64,000 nt of DNA from the NCBI RefSeq assembly GCF_003752135.1, contig NZ_RJVK01000002.1:186001-250000 (forward strand). The letters are read 5' to 3'. Positions 29,049-39,898 of this stretch are shown in pieces (position 1 is the stretch's first letter; every line of letters begins with the position of its first letter). The position numbers and the translations under genes were made by a program. Below the pieces are notes generated by a model. That model made no database searches. It saw only the letters and a program-made list of their open reading frames with translations, and was not told the origin of the DNA. Source of the stretch: Caminibacter pacificus (GTDB lineage Bacteria > Campylobacterota > Campylobacteria > Campylobacterales > Nautiliaceae).

Positions 29049-31040
29049 ATGAAGTTTTTAGACGAATTAAATGATGTCCAAAAAGAAGCCGCAACTCATA
29101 TCGACGGCGCTCTTTTGATTTTAGCAGGAGCCGGAAGCGGTAAAACAAAAACTATTACGACAAGACTCGCTTATCTTTTATCGTTAGGAATAGACCCGGC
29201 AAACACCTTGACACTCACTTTCACCAACAAAGCGGCAAACGAAATGAGAGAGAGGGCTCTTAGTCTGCTCGAAGGGCAAAACATCCCTCACCCTCCTTTA
29301 CTATCGACGTTTCACAAATTCGGTCTTATGTTTTTAAAACTATACATTCATCTTATAAATAGAGACAACAATTTCGTAATCATCGACAGCGACGACCAAA
29401 GAAAAATAATAAAACAAATCTCAAGCGACTTGCCTCCTAATTTTATCTCAAAAGAGATTAGCAAATATAAAAATTCGTTTTTAACTCCTGATGAAGTTTA
29501 CGCTTTAGCAACGGATAGCGTATATAAAAATTTGGCTCATATTTACGAAAAATACCAAAACTACCTGCTTGAAAACAATCTCGTAGATTTTGACGACCTT
29601 TTGTTGCTAACATACAAAATTTTAAACGAAAATGACGACTTGGCGGATGAGATAAGCGACAAATACCAATACATTATGGTCGATGAATATCAAGATACCA
29701 ACGAAATTCAATTACTGCTTTTAAAAAGATTATGTAAAAATCACAACAACATCTGCGTCGTAGGTGACGATGACCAATCGATATACGGCTTTAGAGGCGC
29801 AAACCACAAAAACATACTCGATTTCGAAAAAGACTTCAATGCAAAAGTGATAAAACTTGAAATCAACTACCGCTCGACAAATCAAATACTCAACGCCGCA
29901 AACAACCTGATAAGTTTCAACAAAAACAGATACGGCAAAAAATTAATCTCCGCAAGAGGCGACGGAAAAGATATAGAAATTTTGAGAAACTACAACGAAA
30001 TCGCCGAAGCGGAAATGATAGCCAAAAAAATCAGAGATTTGATAAACCAAGGAGTAGACCCGAAAGAAATCGCAGTACTTTACAGAATAAACGCCCTTTC
30101 CCGCTCTATTGAAGACGGACTTAGAAATTACGGCATACCTTACAAGCTCGTCGGCGGTATGAAATTCTACGAAAGAGAAGAGATAAAAGACTTAATTAGC
30201 TATTTAAGACTTCTTGTTAATCCTCACGACGATTACTCTTTTAAAAGAGTCGTAAATAAACCCAGAAGAGGAATAGGAAAAGCGACTATCGCAAAAATAG
30301 AAGAAGCAAAAGGAGATAAAAGTTTTATCGAATACATAAAAGAAAACGACCTCTCAATTATTAGCAAAAAAGCTGCAAAAACATTAAAAGATTTCGTAAA
30401 TACTCTTGAACTATTAAGCAAAATGTCATTGGACGAACTGCCTGAAAATTTAGAAGAGATATTCGAACTATCAAAAAGCTACAAAGATGAAGACAAAGCA
30501 AGAAATATCGAAGAGTTTTACGGAATGATGAGAGAAAGAAGCGATTTGAATATCAGAGAATTTCTAAACGAGCTTTCATTAGAAACGGACCAAGATAAAA
30601 TCACTATGGATATGATAAACGTTATGACGATTCACGCAAGCAAAGGTCTTGAATTCGATCATCTTTTCGTTATCGGAATGGAAGAAGGGTTTTTCCCTCT
30701 AAACGACGCCGATATCGAAGAAGAAAGACGCCTTGCTTATGTAGCTATCACAAGAGCGAGAAAAGATTTGACTCTTTCATATGTCGAGAGCAGATATATT
30801 CACGGGAAAAGAAGTCCCGTTAACAAAAGCAGATTTTTAACTGAAGCCGGATTGATAAAAGGCGAAAGAGTGGAGCTTAAAGAATCAAGCGCAATAAAAA
30901 CAGGTTCTCTTGTCAAACACAAAGTTTTCGGAACGGGAAGAGTACTTGGTATCAACAAAGCCGGAAATAAAACAAAACTAAAAATAGATTTCGGAGGAAG
31001 TGTTAGAGAGATACTTAGCGATTTTGTGGAGAAAGTGTGA
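29049..31040 (+). CDS. uvrD: UvrD/PcrA/Rep-type ATP-dependent DNA helicase
   Basis: This superfamily 1A 3'-5' helicase (663 aa) acts in repair or restart of replication forks. Motif I is GAGSGKTKT, motif Ia TLTFTNKAANEM, motif II MVDEYQDTN, motif III DDQSIYGFRGA, motif IV INYRST, motif V VMTIHASKGLEFDHLF and motif VI AYVAITRARKDL. The C-terminus has the small tudor-like module that contacts RNA polymerase in PcrA/UvrD (SLVKHKVFGTGRVLGI). Rep versus UvrD cannot be settled from motifs alone. Confidence 0.93.
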   Translation: MKFLDELNDVQKEAATHIDGALLILAGAGSGKTKTITTRLAYLLSLGIDPANTLTLTFTNKAANEMRERALSLLEGQNIPHPPLLSTFHKFGLMFLKLYIHLINRDNNFVIIDSDDQRKIIKQISSDLPPNFISKEISKYKNSFLTPDEVYALATDSVYKNLAHIYEKYQNYLLENNLVDFDDLLLLTYKILNENDDLADEISDKYQYIMVDEYQDTNEIQLLLLKRLCKNHNNICVVGDDDQSIYGFRGANHKNILDFEKDFNAKVIKLEINYRSTNQILNAANNLISFNKNRYGKKLISARGDGKDIEILRNYNEIAEAEMIAKKIRDLINQGVDPKEIAVLYRINALSRSIEDGLRNYGIPYKLVGGMKFYEREEIKDLISYLRLLVNPHDDYSFKRVVNKPRRGIGKATIAKIEEAKGDKSFIEYIKENDLSIISKKAAKTLKDFVNTLELLSKMSLDELPENLEEIFELSKSYKDEDKARNIEEFYGMMRERSDLNIREFLNELSLETDQDKITMDMINVMTIHASKGLEFDHLFVIGMEEGFFPLNDADIEEERRLAYVAITRARKDLTLSYVESRYIHGKRSPVNKSRFLTEAGLIKGERVELKESSAIKTGSLVKHKVFGTGRVLGINKAGNKTKLKIDFGGSVREILSDFVEKV

Positions 31041-31049
31041 AGGAAAGGG

Positions 31050-31097
31050 GTGAATTAGTGAATTAGTGAAATTGTGAGTTTGTGAAATTGTAAAATT
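31050..31097. repeat. Period-8 tandem repeat, block A (GTGAAWTW type)
   Basis: Six octamers in direct tandem: GTGAATTA, GTGAATTA, GTGAAATT, GTGAGTTT, GTGAAATT, GTAAAATT. The array starts ten bases after the helicase stop. The period of 8 does not fit a coding repeat. The same octamers recur at 31296-31327 and, inverted, at 50474-50621. Function unknown. Confidence 0.75.
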
Positions 31098-31130
31098 AAG
31101 CAACTCGAAACAATTGTAAATTTCAATGAA

Positions 31131-31188
31131 AAAAAAGCGTTAAAAAAAGCACACAAGCGCGAAGCGGTCCGGGCTTTTTAGCTTTTTT
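31131..31188. terminator. Long stem with A- and T-tracts, probable intrinsic terminator
   Basis: The left arm (31131-31150) reads AAAAAAGCGTTAAAAAAAGC and the right arm (31173-31188) GCTTTTTAGCTTTTTT. They pair over most of their length with small bulges. The 22-base loop contains a small CGC-GAA-GCG hairpin (31058 bases after position 100; at 31158-31166). Stem plus T-tract suits termination of the helicase transcript and, by symmetry, of anything coming from the other side. Confidence 0.6.
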
Positions 31189-31295
31189 GTAGTGGTCGAA
31201 ATTTGCTCTTTTGTTGAGGGTGGTTAATTTTAGGATAAATATGGTGGAATGGTGAAAAAGAGGTAGAGATGGGAAAAAGATGAGGAAGATATGTG

Positions 31296-31327
31296 GTGAA
31301 ATTGTGATATTGTGAATTCGAAAAATT
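31296..31327. repeat. Period-8 tandem repeat, block B
   Basis: Four octamers in the same phase: GTGAAATT, GTGATATT, GTGAATTC, GAAAAATT, followed by a partial GTGAC. A GA-rich segment (31254-31290, with GATGAGGAAGA) precedes it. Together blocks A and B, the terminator-like stem and the GA-rich segment fill the 326-bp gap between the helicase gene and truB. I see no gene in this gap. Confidence 0.7.
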
Positions 31328-31366
31328 GTGACAGATAAAGATATACAAAAACAAAAAAGGGAATAG

Positions 31367-32194
31367 ATGCAGGATTGTCAAAACAGGCTTTTTGTAGCGA
31401 GAAAGCCGATGTTTATAAGTTCAAACAAATTTTTAAACACTCTAAAGAAAAAATACGGAATTAAAAAAATGGGATTTTCCGGTACCCTTGACCCATTTGC
31501 TTGCGGAAATTTGATTATTGCAAGCGGTCAATACACCAAACTTTTCAGATTTTTAGACAAAACTCCGAAAACTTACATAGCAACATTGATGTTGGGAGCT
31601 TATTCTCCGAGTCTTGATATAGAAAAAATAGAAACGATTAAAAGCGTAGAAAAAATTGACGAAGAAAAAATAAAAGAGGTTTTAAACTCTTTTTTAGGAA
31701 AACAAAAACAACTTCCTCCCAAATACAGCGCAAAAAAAATAAACGGCGTTAGAGCATACAAACTCGACGATGAAAAGGACTTTTTAGATAAAGAAATAGA
31801 AATAGAGATTTTTGATATCAAACTTATAAACTATTCTCACCCTTTTATAACATTTCAAGCAAGTGTAAGTGAAGGTACGTTTATAAGAACTTTGGGATAT
31901 GATATTGCTAAAAAGTTGGGTTTTGAGGGAGCTTTAACTTATCTTGAAAGAACAAAAGAAGGAAAATTTCAATACGAGTGCGAAAAACCATTAAACCCTC
32001 TTGAATTTTTAAAAATACCTCAAAATTTTTATTTAAACGACCCTAAAAATTTGATTCTGGGAAAAAAACTTGATATAAAAGATTTCGAAATTCAAAAAAG
32101 CGGAATTTATTATGTAAAATATGATAACTATTTTGCTATTATCGAAATCGGGGAGAATGTAAAATATATTTTAAATAGGATTGGGCTATGTTAG
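31367..32194 (+). CDS. truB: tRNA pseudouridine-55 synthase
   Basis: TruB makes pseudouridine 55 in the T-loop of tRNAs. The catalytic Asp is D42 in GTLDPFACG, with KPMFISSNKF as motif I and the RAYKLD / GTFIRTLGYDIAKKLG motifs later. The length of 275 aa is normal. The start has AAAAAAGGGAATAG upstream. It overlaps csrA by 7 bp; truB-csrA-ispE is an order I recall from Campylobacter. Confidence 0.96.
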   Translation: MQDCQNRLFVARKPMFISSNKFLNTLKKKYGIKKMGFSGTLDPFACGNLIIASGQYTKLFRFLDKTPKTYIATLMLGAYSPSLDIEKIETIKSVEKIDEEKIKEVLNSFLGKQKQLPPKYSAKKINGVRAYKLDDEKDFLDKEIEIEIFDIKLINYSHPFITFQASVSEGTFIRTLGYDIAKKLGFEGALTYLERTKEGKFQYECEKPLNPLEFLKIPQNFYLNDPKNLILGKKLDIKDFEIQKSGIYYVKYDNYFAIIEIGENVKYILNRIGLC

Positions 32195-32421
32195 TAATAA
32201 GCAGAAAAGAAGACCAAAGAATAAAAATCGGAGATGATATAGAAATCGTTATCGTCTCTATTGAAAAAAACCAGGTCAAAATCGGTATCGAAGCACCAAG
32301 AGATGTGCAAATCTTAAGAAGCGAATTGATTGATGAGATTAAAAAAGAGAATATTAAAGCAAACAAAGAGATAGATTTGGATAAATTAAAAGATTTTTCA
32401 AAGGCTATGAATGAAAATTAA
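32188..32421 (+). CDS. csrA: Carbon storage regulator CsrA
   Basis: A 77-aa RNA-binding protein that represses translation by binding GGA motifs. MLVISRKEDQRIKIGDDI is the typical N-terminus, and KIGIEAPRDVQILRSEL contains the conserved RNA-binding face. In this phylum CsrA is counteracted by the FliW protein and mainly controls flagellin; a flagellar operon lies 1 kb downstream on the other strand. It overlaps both neighbours. Confidence 0.97.
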   Translation: MLVISRKEDQRIKIGDDIEIVIVSIEKNQVKIGIEAPRDVQILRSELIDEIKKENIKANKEIDLDKLKDFSKAMNEN

Positions 32422-33151
32422 AGCGCATGCGAAGGTGAATATTTTTTTAAAAATCGTCGGTCACGACGGAATGTATCACCTTATAAAATCGAGATTTATG
32501 AAAGTAAAAGATTTATATGACGAAATAGAAATAGTAGAAGCCGAAAAATTCAATATAGTAGGAGATATTAACTGCGTACTTAGAGAAAACACCGTTTTTA
32601 AAGCTTATGTTGAACTCACAACCGCATATCCGGATATCAAAAAATGGTTCATAGGAAAAGAGATAAGAATCCACAAAAATATCCCTGAAATGGCGGGACT
32701 TGGCGGCGGAAGCAGCGACGCTGCAGCTTTTTTGAGACTTGTTAATGAAAAAAGCGGTCTTAATTTGGATACTAAAGAATTAATGGAAATAGGCAAAAAA
32801 ATAGGAAGCGACGTGCCGTTTTTCATAACCGATGCCGAAGTTGCGGATGTTTACGGCAGAGGTGACATCGTAGAAGTTAGAGACGAAAAAGCACTCGATT
32901 TGGAAGTATTCACACCTCCGATAGAGTGTTCTACAAAAGACGTTTATAATGCATATAGAATGAACTTTTTCAATCCTCAAGATACCGATTTTGATAAAAA
33001 AGAAACCCTTGAGCTTCTTCAAAACTATAAACCCGCAGAGCTTAACGACCTATTAAAACCGGCTCTTATGCTATATCCGGATTTATATAAATACCAACAT
33101 TTGGGTTATTTTTCGGGTAGCGGCAGCAGCTTTTTTAATCTAAAAAAATAA
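32411..33151 (+). CDS. ispE: 4-diphosphocytidyl-2-C-methyl-D-erythritol kinase
   Basis: This GHMP kinase works in the MEP pathway of isoprenoid synthesis. The N-terminus has AHAKVNIFLKIVG, and the ATP loop is PEMAGLGGGSSDAAAF (about 92-107). GSDVPFF and a C-terminal GSGSSFF complete the family motifs. At 246 aa it is a little short. The ATG overlaps the end of csrA by 11 bp. It ends 2 bp before a convergent flagellar gene. Confidence 0.94.
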   Translation: MKIKAHAKVNIFLKIVGHDGMYHLIKSRFMKVKDLYDEIEIVEAEKFNIVGDINCVLRENTVFKAYVELTTAYPDIKKWFIGKEIRIHKNIPEMAGLGGGSSDAAAFLRLVNEKSGLNLDTKELMEIGKKIGSDVPFFITDAEVADVYGRGDIVEVRDEKALDLEVFTPPIECSTKDVYNAYRMNFFNPQDTDFDKKETLELLQNYKPAELNDLLKPALMLYPDLYKYQHLGYFSGSGSSFFNLKK

Positions 33152-33153
33152 CC

Positions 33154-33408
33154 CTACCCCTGATAATCAAAAGCACAACTACTATTTTGATTATAAAAAT
33201 TTTTCAATTTTTTTATCTCTTTCATTTCTAATGAGAGTTTTCTCTTTTCTTCTTCTAAAATTTTAGTAGCTTCGTTTATAAAATAGATAAGCTCTTTTGC
33301 TTCATTTTCACTTGAAAAAGCGGGAGTCATTCTTGATAACTCCTCTAATTTTTTCAAATCTTTATTAATTACGGCTATTTTTATTTCGTTCAGTGTAAAT
33401 TTTTCCAT
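33154..33408 (-). CDS. FliT-like small helical protein of the fliD-fliS operon
   Basis: The 84-aa protein is mostly alpha-helical and highly charged (LEELSRM, then EEEKRKLSLEMKEIKKLKNFY), with no signal peptide. Sequence alone does not identify it. Its position directly after fliS is where FliT, the export chaperone of the filament cap protein FliD, is found in other bacteria. FliT assignment is therefore an inference from context and size. Confidence 0.55.
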   Translation of the reverse strand: MEKFTLNEIKIAVINKDLKKLEELSRMTPAFSSENEAKELIYFINEATKILEEEKRKLSLEMKEIKKLKNFYNQNSSCAFDYQG

Positions 33409-33417
33409 TTTTTTTCC

Positions 33418-33789
33418 TTATAATCCCGTCTCTTCTTTCCAAGCTTCGATTAAACCTTTCAAAACCCTAATCACATCATCAATATATTCGGGCTTATTTT
33501 CCGCATTCGCTTTTGCAAGAAGTTCAAGCTGATAAGCATACAACCCGTTTAGATAATAAGCTATATCCCCGCCTTTTTCAAAATCGAGCGAATTTATAAG
33601 TTCGATAAATATATTCGATACTTTAATAATATACTTCACCTTATCCTCGATATTTCCCTCTTGAATCGCTTTTTTTGCAAAAACCGCAAATCTCAAAGCT
33701 CCTTCATAAAGCATTAAAATAAGTTTTTCAGGTTTTTCGATACTATTATTAATTTGATTATAACTATTAAGTGCTTTATTATACGTCAT
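33418..33789 (-). CDS. fliS: Flagellin export chaperone FliS
   Basis: FliS binds flagellin in the cytosol and keeps it from polymerising before export. NKALNSYNQINNSIEKPEKL, LILMLYEGALRF and ELINSLDFEKGGDIAYYLNGLYAY are family hallmarks. The length of 123 aa is normal. It lies 9 bp downstream of fliD in the flaG-fliD-fliS operon. Confidence 0.95.
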   Translation of the reverse strand: MTYNKALNSYNQINNSIEKPEKLILMLYEGALRFAVFAKKAIQEGNIEDKVKYIIKVSNIFIELINSLDFEKGGDIAYYLNGLYAYQLELLAKANAENKPEYIDDVIRVLKGLIEAWKEETGL

Positions 33790-33798
33790 CGGTTATCC

Positions 33799-35505
33799 TT
33801 ATTGTTTAGAATTTATTGTTTGTTCTATTGCCATATTCAACGATTGACTCATCGTATTAAATTTATTAATCATCTCATCATATGCGGCAAATTGTTTTGC
33901 CATTACTTCATATTTCGTTTCAAGATATTTATTCATGGCATCGATTCTATCTTGATAACTTTTTTCTTCATCTTTTATTTGATTATCAAGAAGAGAAAGA
34001 TTCGAATTATCTCCCGTAATCGTTCTATCAAAATCGGTTTTTAATTTTGTGAAAATGTCTTCCGAAAAACTTTTCGTTAAATCGGGATTGTTTTGATAAG
34101 ACTCCCTAAATTTTGTCTCGTCAAAACTTAACATCCCGTTTCTATCCATACTAAAGCCCAAATCCGCAGCACTAAAAAGCGCGTTTTGTTGATATGAATT
34201 TCCGTTTCTGTCCGTCGAATCTACCGTATATGAACGAATAGTTCCGAACAAATCGTTACTAAAAATAGAGCTAAGCATTGTAAAATCGCTATCTCCTTGA
34301 AAAAGACCCACTGTTTTTTGGTCTTTATCATACGCCGTTAGATTTTGCAAATTCGAAATCATAGCGTTATAATCGGCTACGAATTTTTTCATCGCATCTA
34401 CGATATCATCCACATTATTTTTTATATCTACTGTCGATTCTCCGGTCGAATTCAGGGTAATTTTTACACCCGTAATCAAATCCTCAACGGTATTACTGCT
34501 TCTTTCCACCTCGACTCCGTTATATGTAAATAGCGCGTCTTGAGCGGTTTGAAGTCTGTTTGAGTTGGTAAAGTCGGTATTGTCATTAAAATTAGTAAGC
34601 AACCCCGTATCGTCAATAGAAATATCTCCGATTGCTTGTACGTCGAATTCGATTTTTCCCGTATCACTATTAAAGCTTGCATTGACTTTCAAAGAATTTC
34701 CGTCACTGTCTTTTAAATCTCCGTTATTTAAAGCACTTATAAAATCACTAACAGTCGTTCCGTCCGCCACACTCATTGAATATTGAGTCCCGTTTACAGT
34801 GATTGAAAACGTTTGATCGCTTCCGGAATTATTTACAACATCCGTATCGCTGCTAAACTGAGCGGACGTATAATTCGTAGCGTTAAATCCCAAATCTTCA
34901 AGAGCGGAATAATCGAATTGAATATAATTATCTTCTCCGGTTTCGTCCGCTTTTAAGACAAGTTTATAAGGGTTGTCTCCTATTCCGGTATCGATAATAC
35001 TTGCCGTAACTCCGGCATTCGCATTATTAATCGCGTCTTTTAAATCCTGAAGCGTAGCACCCGCTTGTAAAGTAAACTCCGTCGTCACTCCACCAATTCC
35101 GATAGCAAGTTTTACGTCACTTCCCGTATTATTTACAACGCTGTCACTTGAAGCGAATCCGTTTGATTCATATACGTCGTTTTGAGCGAGTTGGTTTACG
35201 TTTATCGTAAATTCTTGCGGGGTAACCCCGTCATTCGCATCCACACTAACACTACTTCCGCTAACATCGGTATTGACTTTTGCAAACAAAGTTCCGTCCG
35301 CAATATCCAAAATATCGGTTTTAACTTGAGAGCCGATAGTAATAAACTGAGAAAGTGCCGATTCTTTTTTCTTTAACAAATCGAGTTTATCTTCAAGAGG
35401 TTTTACCATTATGTCTTTATCGGCGTTTTTTAATTTGTCGATAACATCATAATTCAATACCCCACTTCCTATCCCGAGTGAGCTTAATGTACCTAAATCT
35501 GCCAT
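33799..35505 (-). CDS. fliD: Flagellar filament cap protein FliD
   Basis: FliD forms the cap at the filament tip where flagellin subunits are inserted. MADLGTLSSLGIGSGVLNYDVIDKL is FliD_N, with coiled-coil starts and ends (DKLDLLKKKES and LLDNQIKDEEKSYQDRI). The middle, rich in Asp, Asn, Thr and Ser, holds the variable surface domains. The C-terminal part has YNAMISNLQNLTAYD, and the end MAIEQTINSK is helical. At 568 aa it is within the range for the phylum. Neighbours are flaG upstream and fliS downstream. Confidence 0.96.
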   Translation of the reverse strand: MADLGTLSSLGIGSGVLNYDVIDKLKNADKDIMVKPLEDKLDLLKKKESALSQFITIGSQVKTDILDIADGTLFAKVNTDVSGSSVSVDANDGVTPQEFTINVNQLAQNDVYESNGFASSDSVVNNTGSDVKLAIGIGGVTTEFTLQAGATLQDLKDAINNANAGVTASIIDTGIGDNPYKLVLKADETGEDNYIQFDYSALEDLGFNATNYTSAQFSSDTDVVNNSGSDQTFSITVNGTQYSMSVADGTTVSDFISALNNGDLKDSDGNSLKVNASFNSDTGKIEFDVQAIGDISIDDTGLLTNFNDNTDFTNSNRLQTAQDALFTYNGVEVERSSNTVEDLITGVKITLNSTGESTVDIKNNVDDIVDAMKKFVADYNAMISNLQNLTAYDKDQKTVGLFQGDSDFTMLSSIFSNDLFGTIRSYTVDSTDRNGNSYQQNALFSAADLGFSMDRNGMLSFDETKFRESYQNNPDLTKSFSEDIFTKLKTDFDRTITGDNSNLSLLDNQIKDEEKSYQDRIDAMNKYLETKYEVMAKQFAAYDEMINKFNTMSQSLNMAIEQTINSKQ

Positions 35506-35508
35506 CCC

Positions 35509-35862
35509 TTATCCTTTCTTATCAAATAACATTCCGACAAGTTCTCTCATTTTTTCCATAAGTTTAAGAGCTTCTTTTGGCGGAAACTCTCTTATTACTT
35601 GATCGGATTTTTTATCTACTACTTCAACAACCAGCTCATCAACTTTGTCGTTAAATCTGAACTTCAAATCGGTATTCAAAGGATTCATAGCTTTGTTTAA
35701 CTCTTCCACTACTTGTTGCAACTCTTTTTGAATCTCTTCTTTTGACTTCTTATCCTGAAGATGTTCGCTCATTTTCTGAACGTGATTAACATCGTTGGTA
35801 GGTTTTACTGTCGTATAGTCCATCTTTTTGGCTACTACGTTGATTGAGCTGAAAATATCCAT
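35509..35862 (-). CDS. flaG: FlaG family flagellar protein
   Basis: The 117-aa protein has a polar N-terminal half and the conserved FlaG core LKFRFNDKVDELVVEVVDKKSDQVIREFPPKEAL. FlaG influences filament length in Campylobacter. It is the first gene of the flaG-fliD-fliS operon, with a sigma-28 promoter about 30 bp upstream. Only 3 bp separate it from fliD. Confidence 0.9.
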   Translation of the reverse strand: MDIFSSINVVAKKMDYTTVKPTNDVNHVQKMSEHLQDKKSKEEIQKELQQVVEELNKAMNPLNTDLKFRFNDKVDELVVEVVDKKSDQVIREFPPKEALKLMEKMRELVGMLFDKKG

Positions 35863-35889
35863 AGTAAATCCTTTTTTTTACTTTATAAA

Positions 35890-35916
35890 AAATCGGCACT
35901 ATTCATAAAAAATTTA
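35890..35916 (-). promoter_or_regulatory. Sigma-28 (FliA) promoter of flaG-fliD-fliS
   Basis: Read leftward, TAAATTTT (35916-35909), an 11-base spacer, and GCCGATTT (35897-35890) match the flagellar sigma-28 consensus TAAAGTTT-N11-GCCGATAA at 13 of 16 positions with exact spacing. The predicted transcript would start near 35882, about 20 bases before the flaG ATG. This makes the operon a late (class III) flagellar unit. Confidence 0.8.
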
Positions 35917-35949
35917 ATTTTTGATAAAATATTAAGCAAAAAGGTAAAA

Positions 35950-36246
35950 ATGAAATTCAAAATTGAGTGTGATTCCCCACTGTTACAATATGCTCTTGAA
36001 AAATTTCTTAAAGAATATCTCGACGAAAACGGAGTCGTAATTACCGACAATCCTGAAAAAGACGGAATATTAATAGGAAGAGAAATCACAAAACCTTTTA
36101 GTAAAACGACTCTTTTATTACAACTTGAAAAATACGTACCAGTCGTTTCTCAAAAAGAGAGCTTTGAAGAAAAACTCGATAAAATTTTTGAAAATTTCAA
36201 AACCGAAATAAAAAACCTTATAAAGGAATACTATGGAGAAAAGTAA
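35950..36246 (+). CDS. Conserved hypothetical protein (98 aa)
   Basis: I do not recognise this protein. It is soluble, acidic in its first half (ECDSPLLQYALEKFLKEYL, then VVITDNPEKDGILIG) and helical and charged in its C-terminal half (EEKLDKIFENFKTEIKNLIKEYY). The first part resembles a receiver-like or helicase-like alpha/beta fold in pattern only. AAAAGGT precedes the ATG and a TAAAAT box lies upstream, overlapping the sigma-28 promoter region. It overlaps rsmD by 14 bp, so translation is probably coupled. Confidence 0.7.
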   Translation: MKFKIECDSPLLQYALEKFLKEYLDENGVVITDNPEKDGILIGREITKPFSKTTLLLQLEKYVPVVSQKESFEEKLDKIFENFKTEIKNLIKEYYGEK

Positions 36247-36820
36247 TATCAAAATTATCGCCGGAAAATATAGAGGTAAAAAACTATATATGAATGACAA
36301 AGAAACAACAAGAAGCACCAAACAAATTTTAAAAGAATCTATTTTTAATTCTCTTCAATGGGAAGTTCCGGATTCTACTTGGGTTGAGGTATTCAGCGGA
36401 GTCGGTAGTATCGGGCTTGAAGCCATAAGTAGAGGCGCAAAAAAAGCCTACTTTTTAGAAAAAGACCCCGAAGCCGCAAAAGTTTTAAAAAGAAATATCG
36501 ATTCGTTAAAGCCTGAAGATAGCGAAAAATGCGAAATAATATTAGGAGATAGCTTCGATACTATTTGGGATGTTATCGAAAAACTAAAAAGAGAAAAAGA
36601 CAAAGCGATATTCTATTTCGACCCTCCTTTTGCAATAAGAGAAGGGTATGAGGATATTTATGACAAAGTCCAAAACTTAATAAAACAACTTCCTAAAATG
36701 AACGTAGAAAAAATCCTAATCGAACATCAAAGCGATTACGAGTTTCCGGAATATTTAGGAAAATACAAAAAAACAAAAACTAAAAAATTCGGTAAAAGCG
36801 CCGTAACATTTTACGAATAG
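36233..36820 (+). CDS. rsmD: 16S rRNA (guanine966-N2)-methyltransferase
   Basis: RsmD methylates G966 of 16S rRNA using SAM. The N-terminus IIAGKYRGKKL is diagnostic, TRSTKQILKESIFNSL follows the family TRPTxxxxREALFN pattern, the SAM site is EVFSGVGSIGLEA, and the catalytic motif is FDPPF (DPPY-like). At 195 aa the length is normal. Confidence 0.94.
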   Translation: MEKSNIKIIAGKYRGKKLYMNDKETTRSTKQILKESIFNSLQWEVPDSTWVEVFSGVGSIGLEAISRGAKKAYFLEKDPEAAKVLKRNIDSLKPEDSEKCEIILGDSFDTIWDVIEKLKREKDKAIFYFDPPFAIREGYEDIYDKVQNLIKQLPKMNVEKILIEHQSDYEFPEYLGKYKKTKTKKFGKSAVTFYE

Positions 36821-36828
36821 GATTGATC

Positions 36829-37661
36829 ATGAAAAAGTTTCTTTTAATTATACCGGCTCTTTTTTTAGGCTGTGCCTTAACCCAAAACAATGCTGAAATA
36901 GACAAAAAAATAGAACAAACAAAAATAGAAAACAAACTTATAAAAAGATATCAAATCTCATCTGAAGCATTAATTCCTACTGATGACGGATATCTTTTTA
37001 CTCTGCCACAAGGTGACGGAATAGCTATTTATAAACTAAACAAAAACTACGATTTGGTGCAAAAAAAAGTTTTTCCTCTTTTGCTTGACGTTAAAAAAGT
37101 AAAATATAAAAATGGGAAAATATATATTATAGGTTACGATCAAAATAAAAACAAACCGGCTTTTCTTGAAACCGACAAAGATTTAAAATCTTACAAATTA
37201 AAACATTTCGCAAACAAATACGATATTCCTAACGACTTTTTAATAGAAAACGGAAAACTTATTGTGCTGTTAAATACCTTTAAAAACCACAATCCCGATA
37301 TCGAACTTTATATAAATGGAAAAACAATTATTTTCCCGAATCCTGACAGTGAAAACGGTAAATTTTTAATCAAAAAAGACGGCGGTTATTATATTATAGG
37401 TTCTATTCAACACCCGGGAGAAGATTTACTGATAATGTTCGTAAAAAACGGTAAAATAATTTGGAGTAAAACATATGACTTCGGAATGGAAGATTCTCCA
37501 AGCAGCGTAACCGTAAAAGACGGAAAAATTATAATTGATGTAATTTCTCAAGATTATATGGGTGCTCAAAACGAATTTTTAATAACGATTGACAATAACG
37601 GCAAAATCATCAAAATAAAAAAAGGTATCGAATTTAAAGCGCTACCTACAAAGTTTAGGAC

Positions 37662-37665
<4 letters not shown>
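36829..37665 (+). CDS. Lipoprotein of unknown function, probable beta-propeller
   Basis: The start is the ATG at 36829, after a TAGGA site that overlaps the rsmD stop. The signal peptide ends in the lipobox FLGC (MKKFLLIIPALFLGCAL). The mature part contains repeated strands of the type GKIYIIGYD, GKLIVLLN, GGYYIIGS, GKIIIDVIS and NGKIIKI, with regular turn motifs, suggesting a beta-propeller with five to seven blades. Family and ligand are unknown. It overlaps the PilZ gene by 4 bp, so the two may work together. Confidence 0.75.
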
Positions 37666-39849
<2,184 letters not shown>

Positions 39850-39865
39850 TTAATACCTTTTTTGT

Positions 39866-39871
39866 TATAAT
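39866..39871 (+). promoter_or_regulatory. TATAAT promoter of the COG3400-aroB-mscS run
   Basis: CCTTTTTTGTTATAATTC lies in the 49-bp divergent gap with tgt. TATAAT is at 39866-39871, and an AAAAGGG ribosome-binding site follows before the TTG at 39899. Confidence 0.6.
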
Positions 39872-39898
39872 TCTTGAAATTTTACCAAAAGGGCTGTA

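Noticed and set aside
31158-31170. Similarity between the loop of the 31131 stem and the rpmI-rplT gap (both contain AAGCG-type motifs)
   Set aside because: The shared text is only a few bases long and is explained by small GC hairpins in AT-rich DNA.
31041-31366. CRISPR array
   Set aside because: The units are only 8 bp, in direct tandem without spacers, and there are no cas genes.
31178-31381. Leftward open frame of 67 codons (His/Phe/Ser-rich) in the gap before truB
   Set aside because: It covers the terminator-like stem, the GA-rich segment and repeat block B. Its composition is what those non-coding sequences give on translation, and no ribosome-binding site precedes it.
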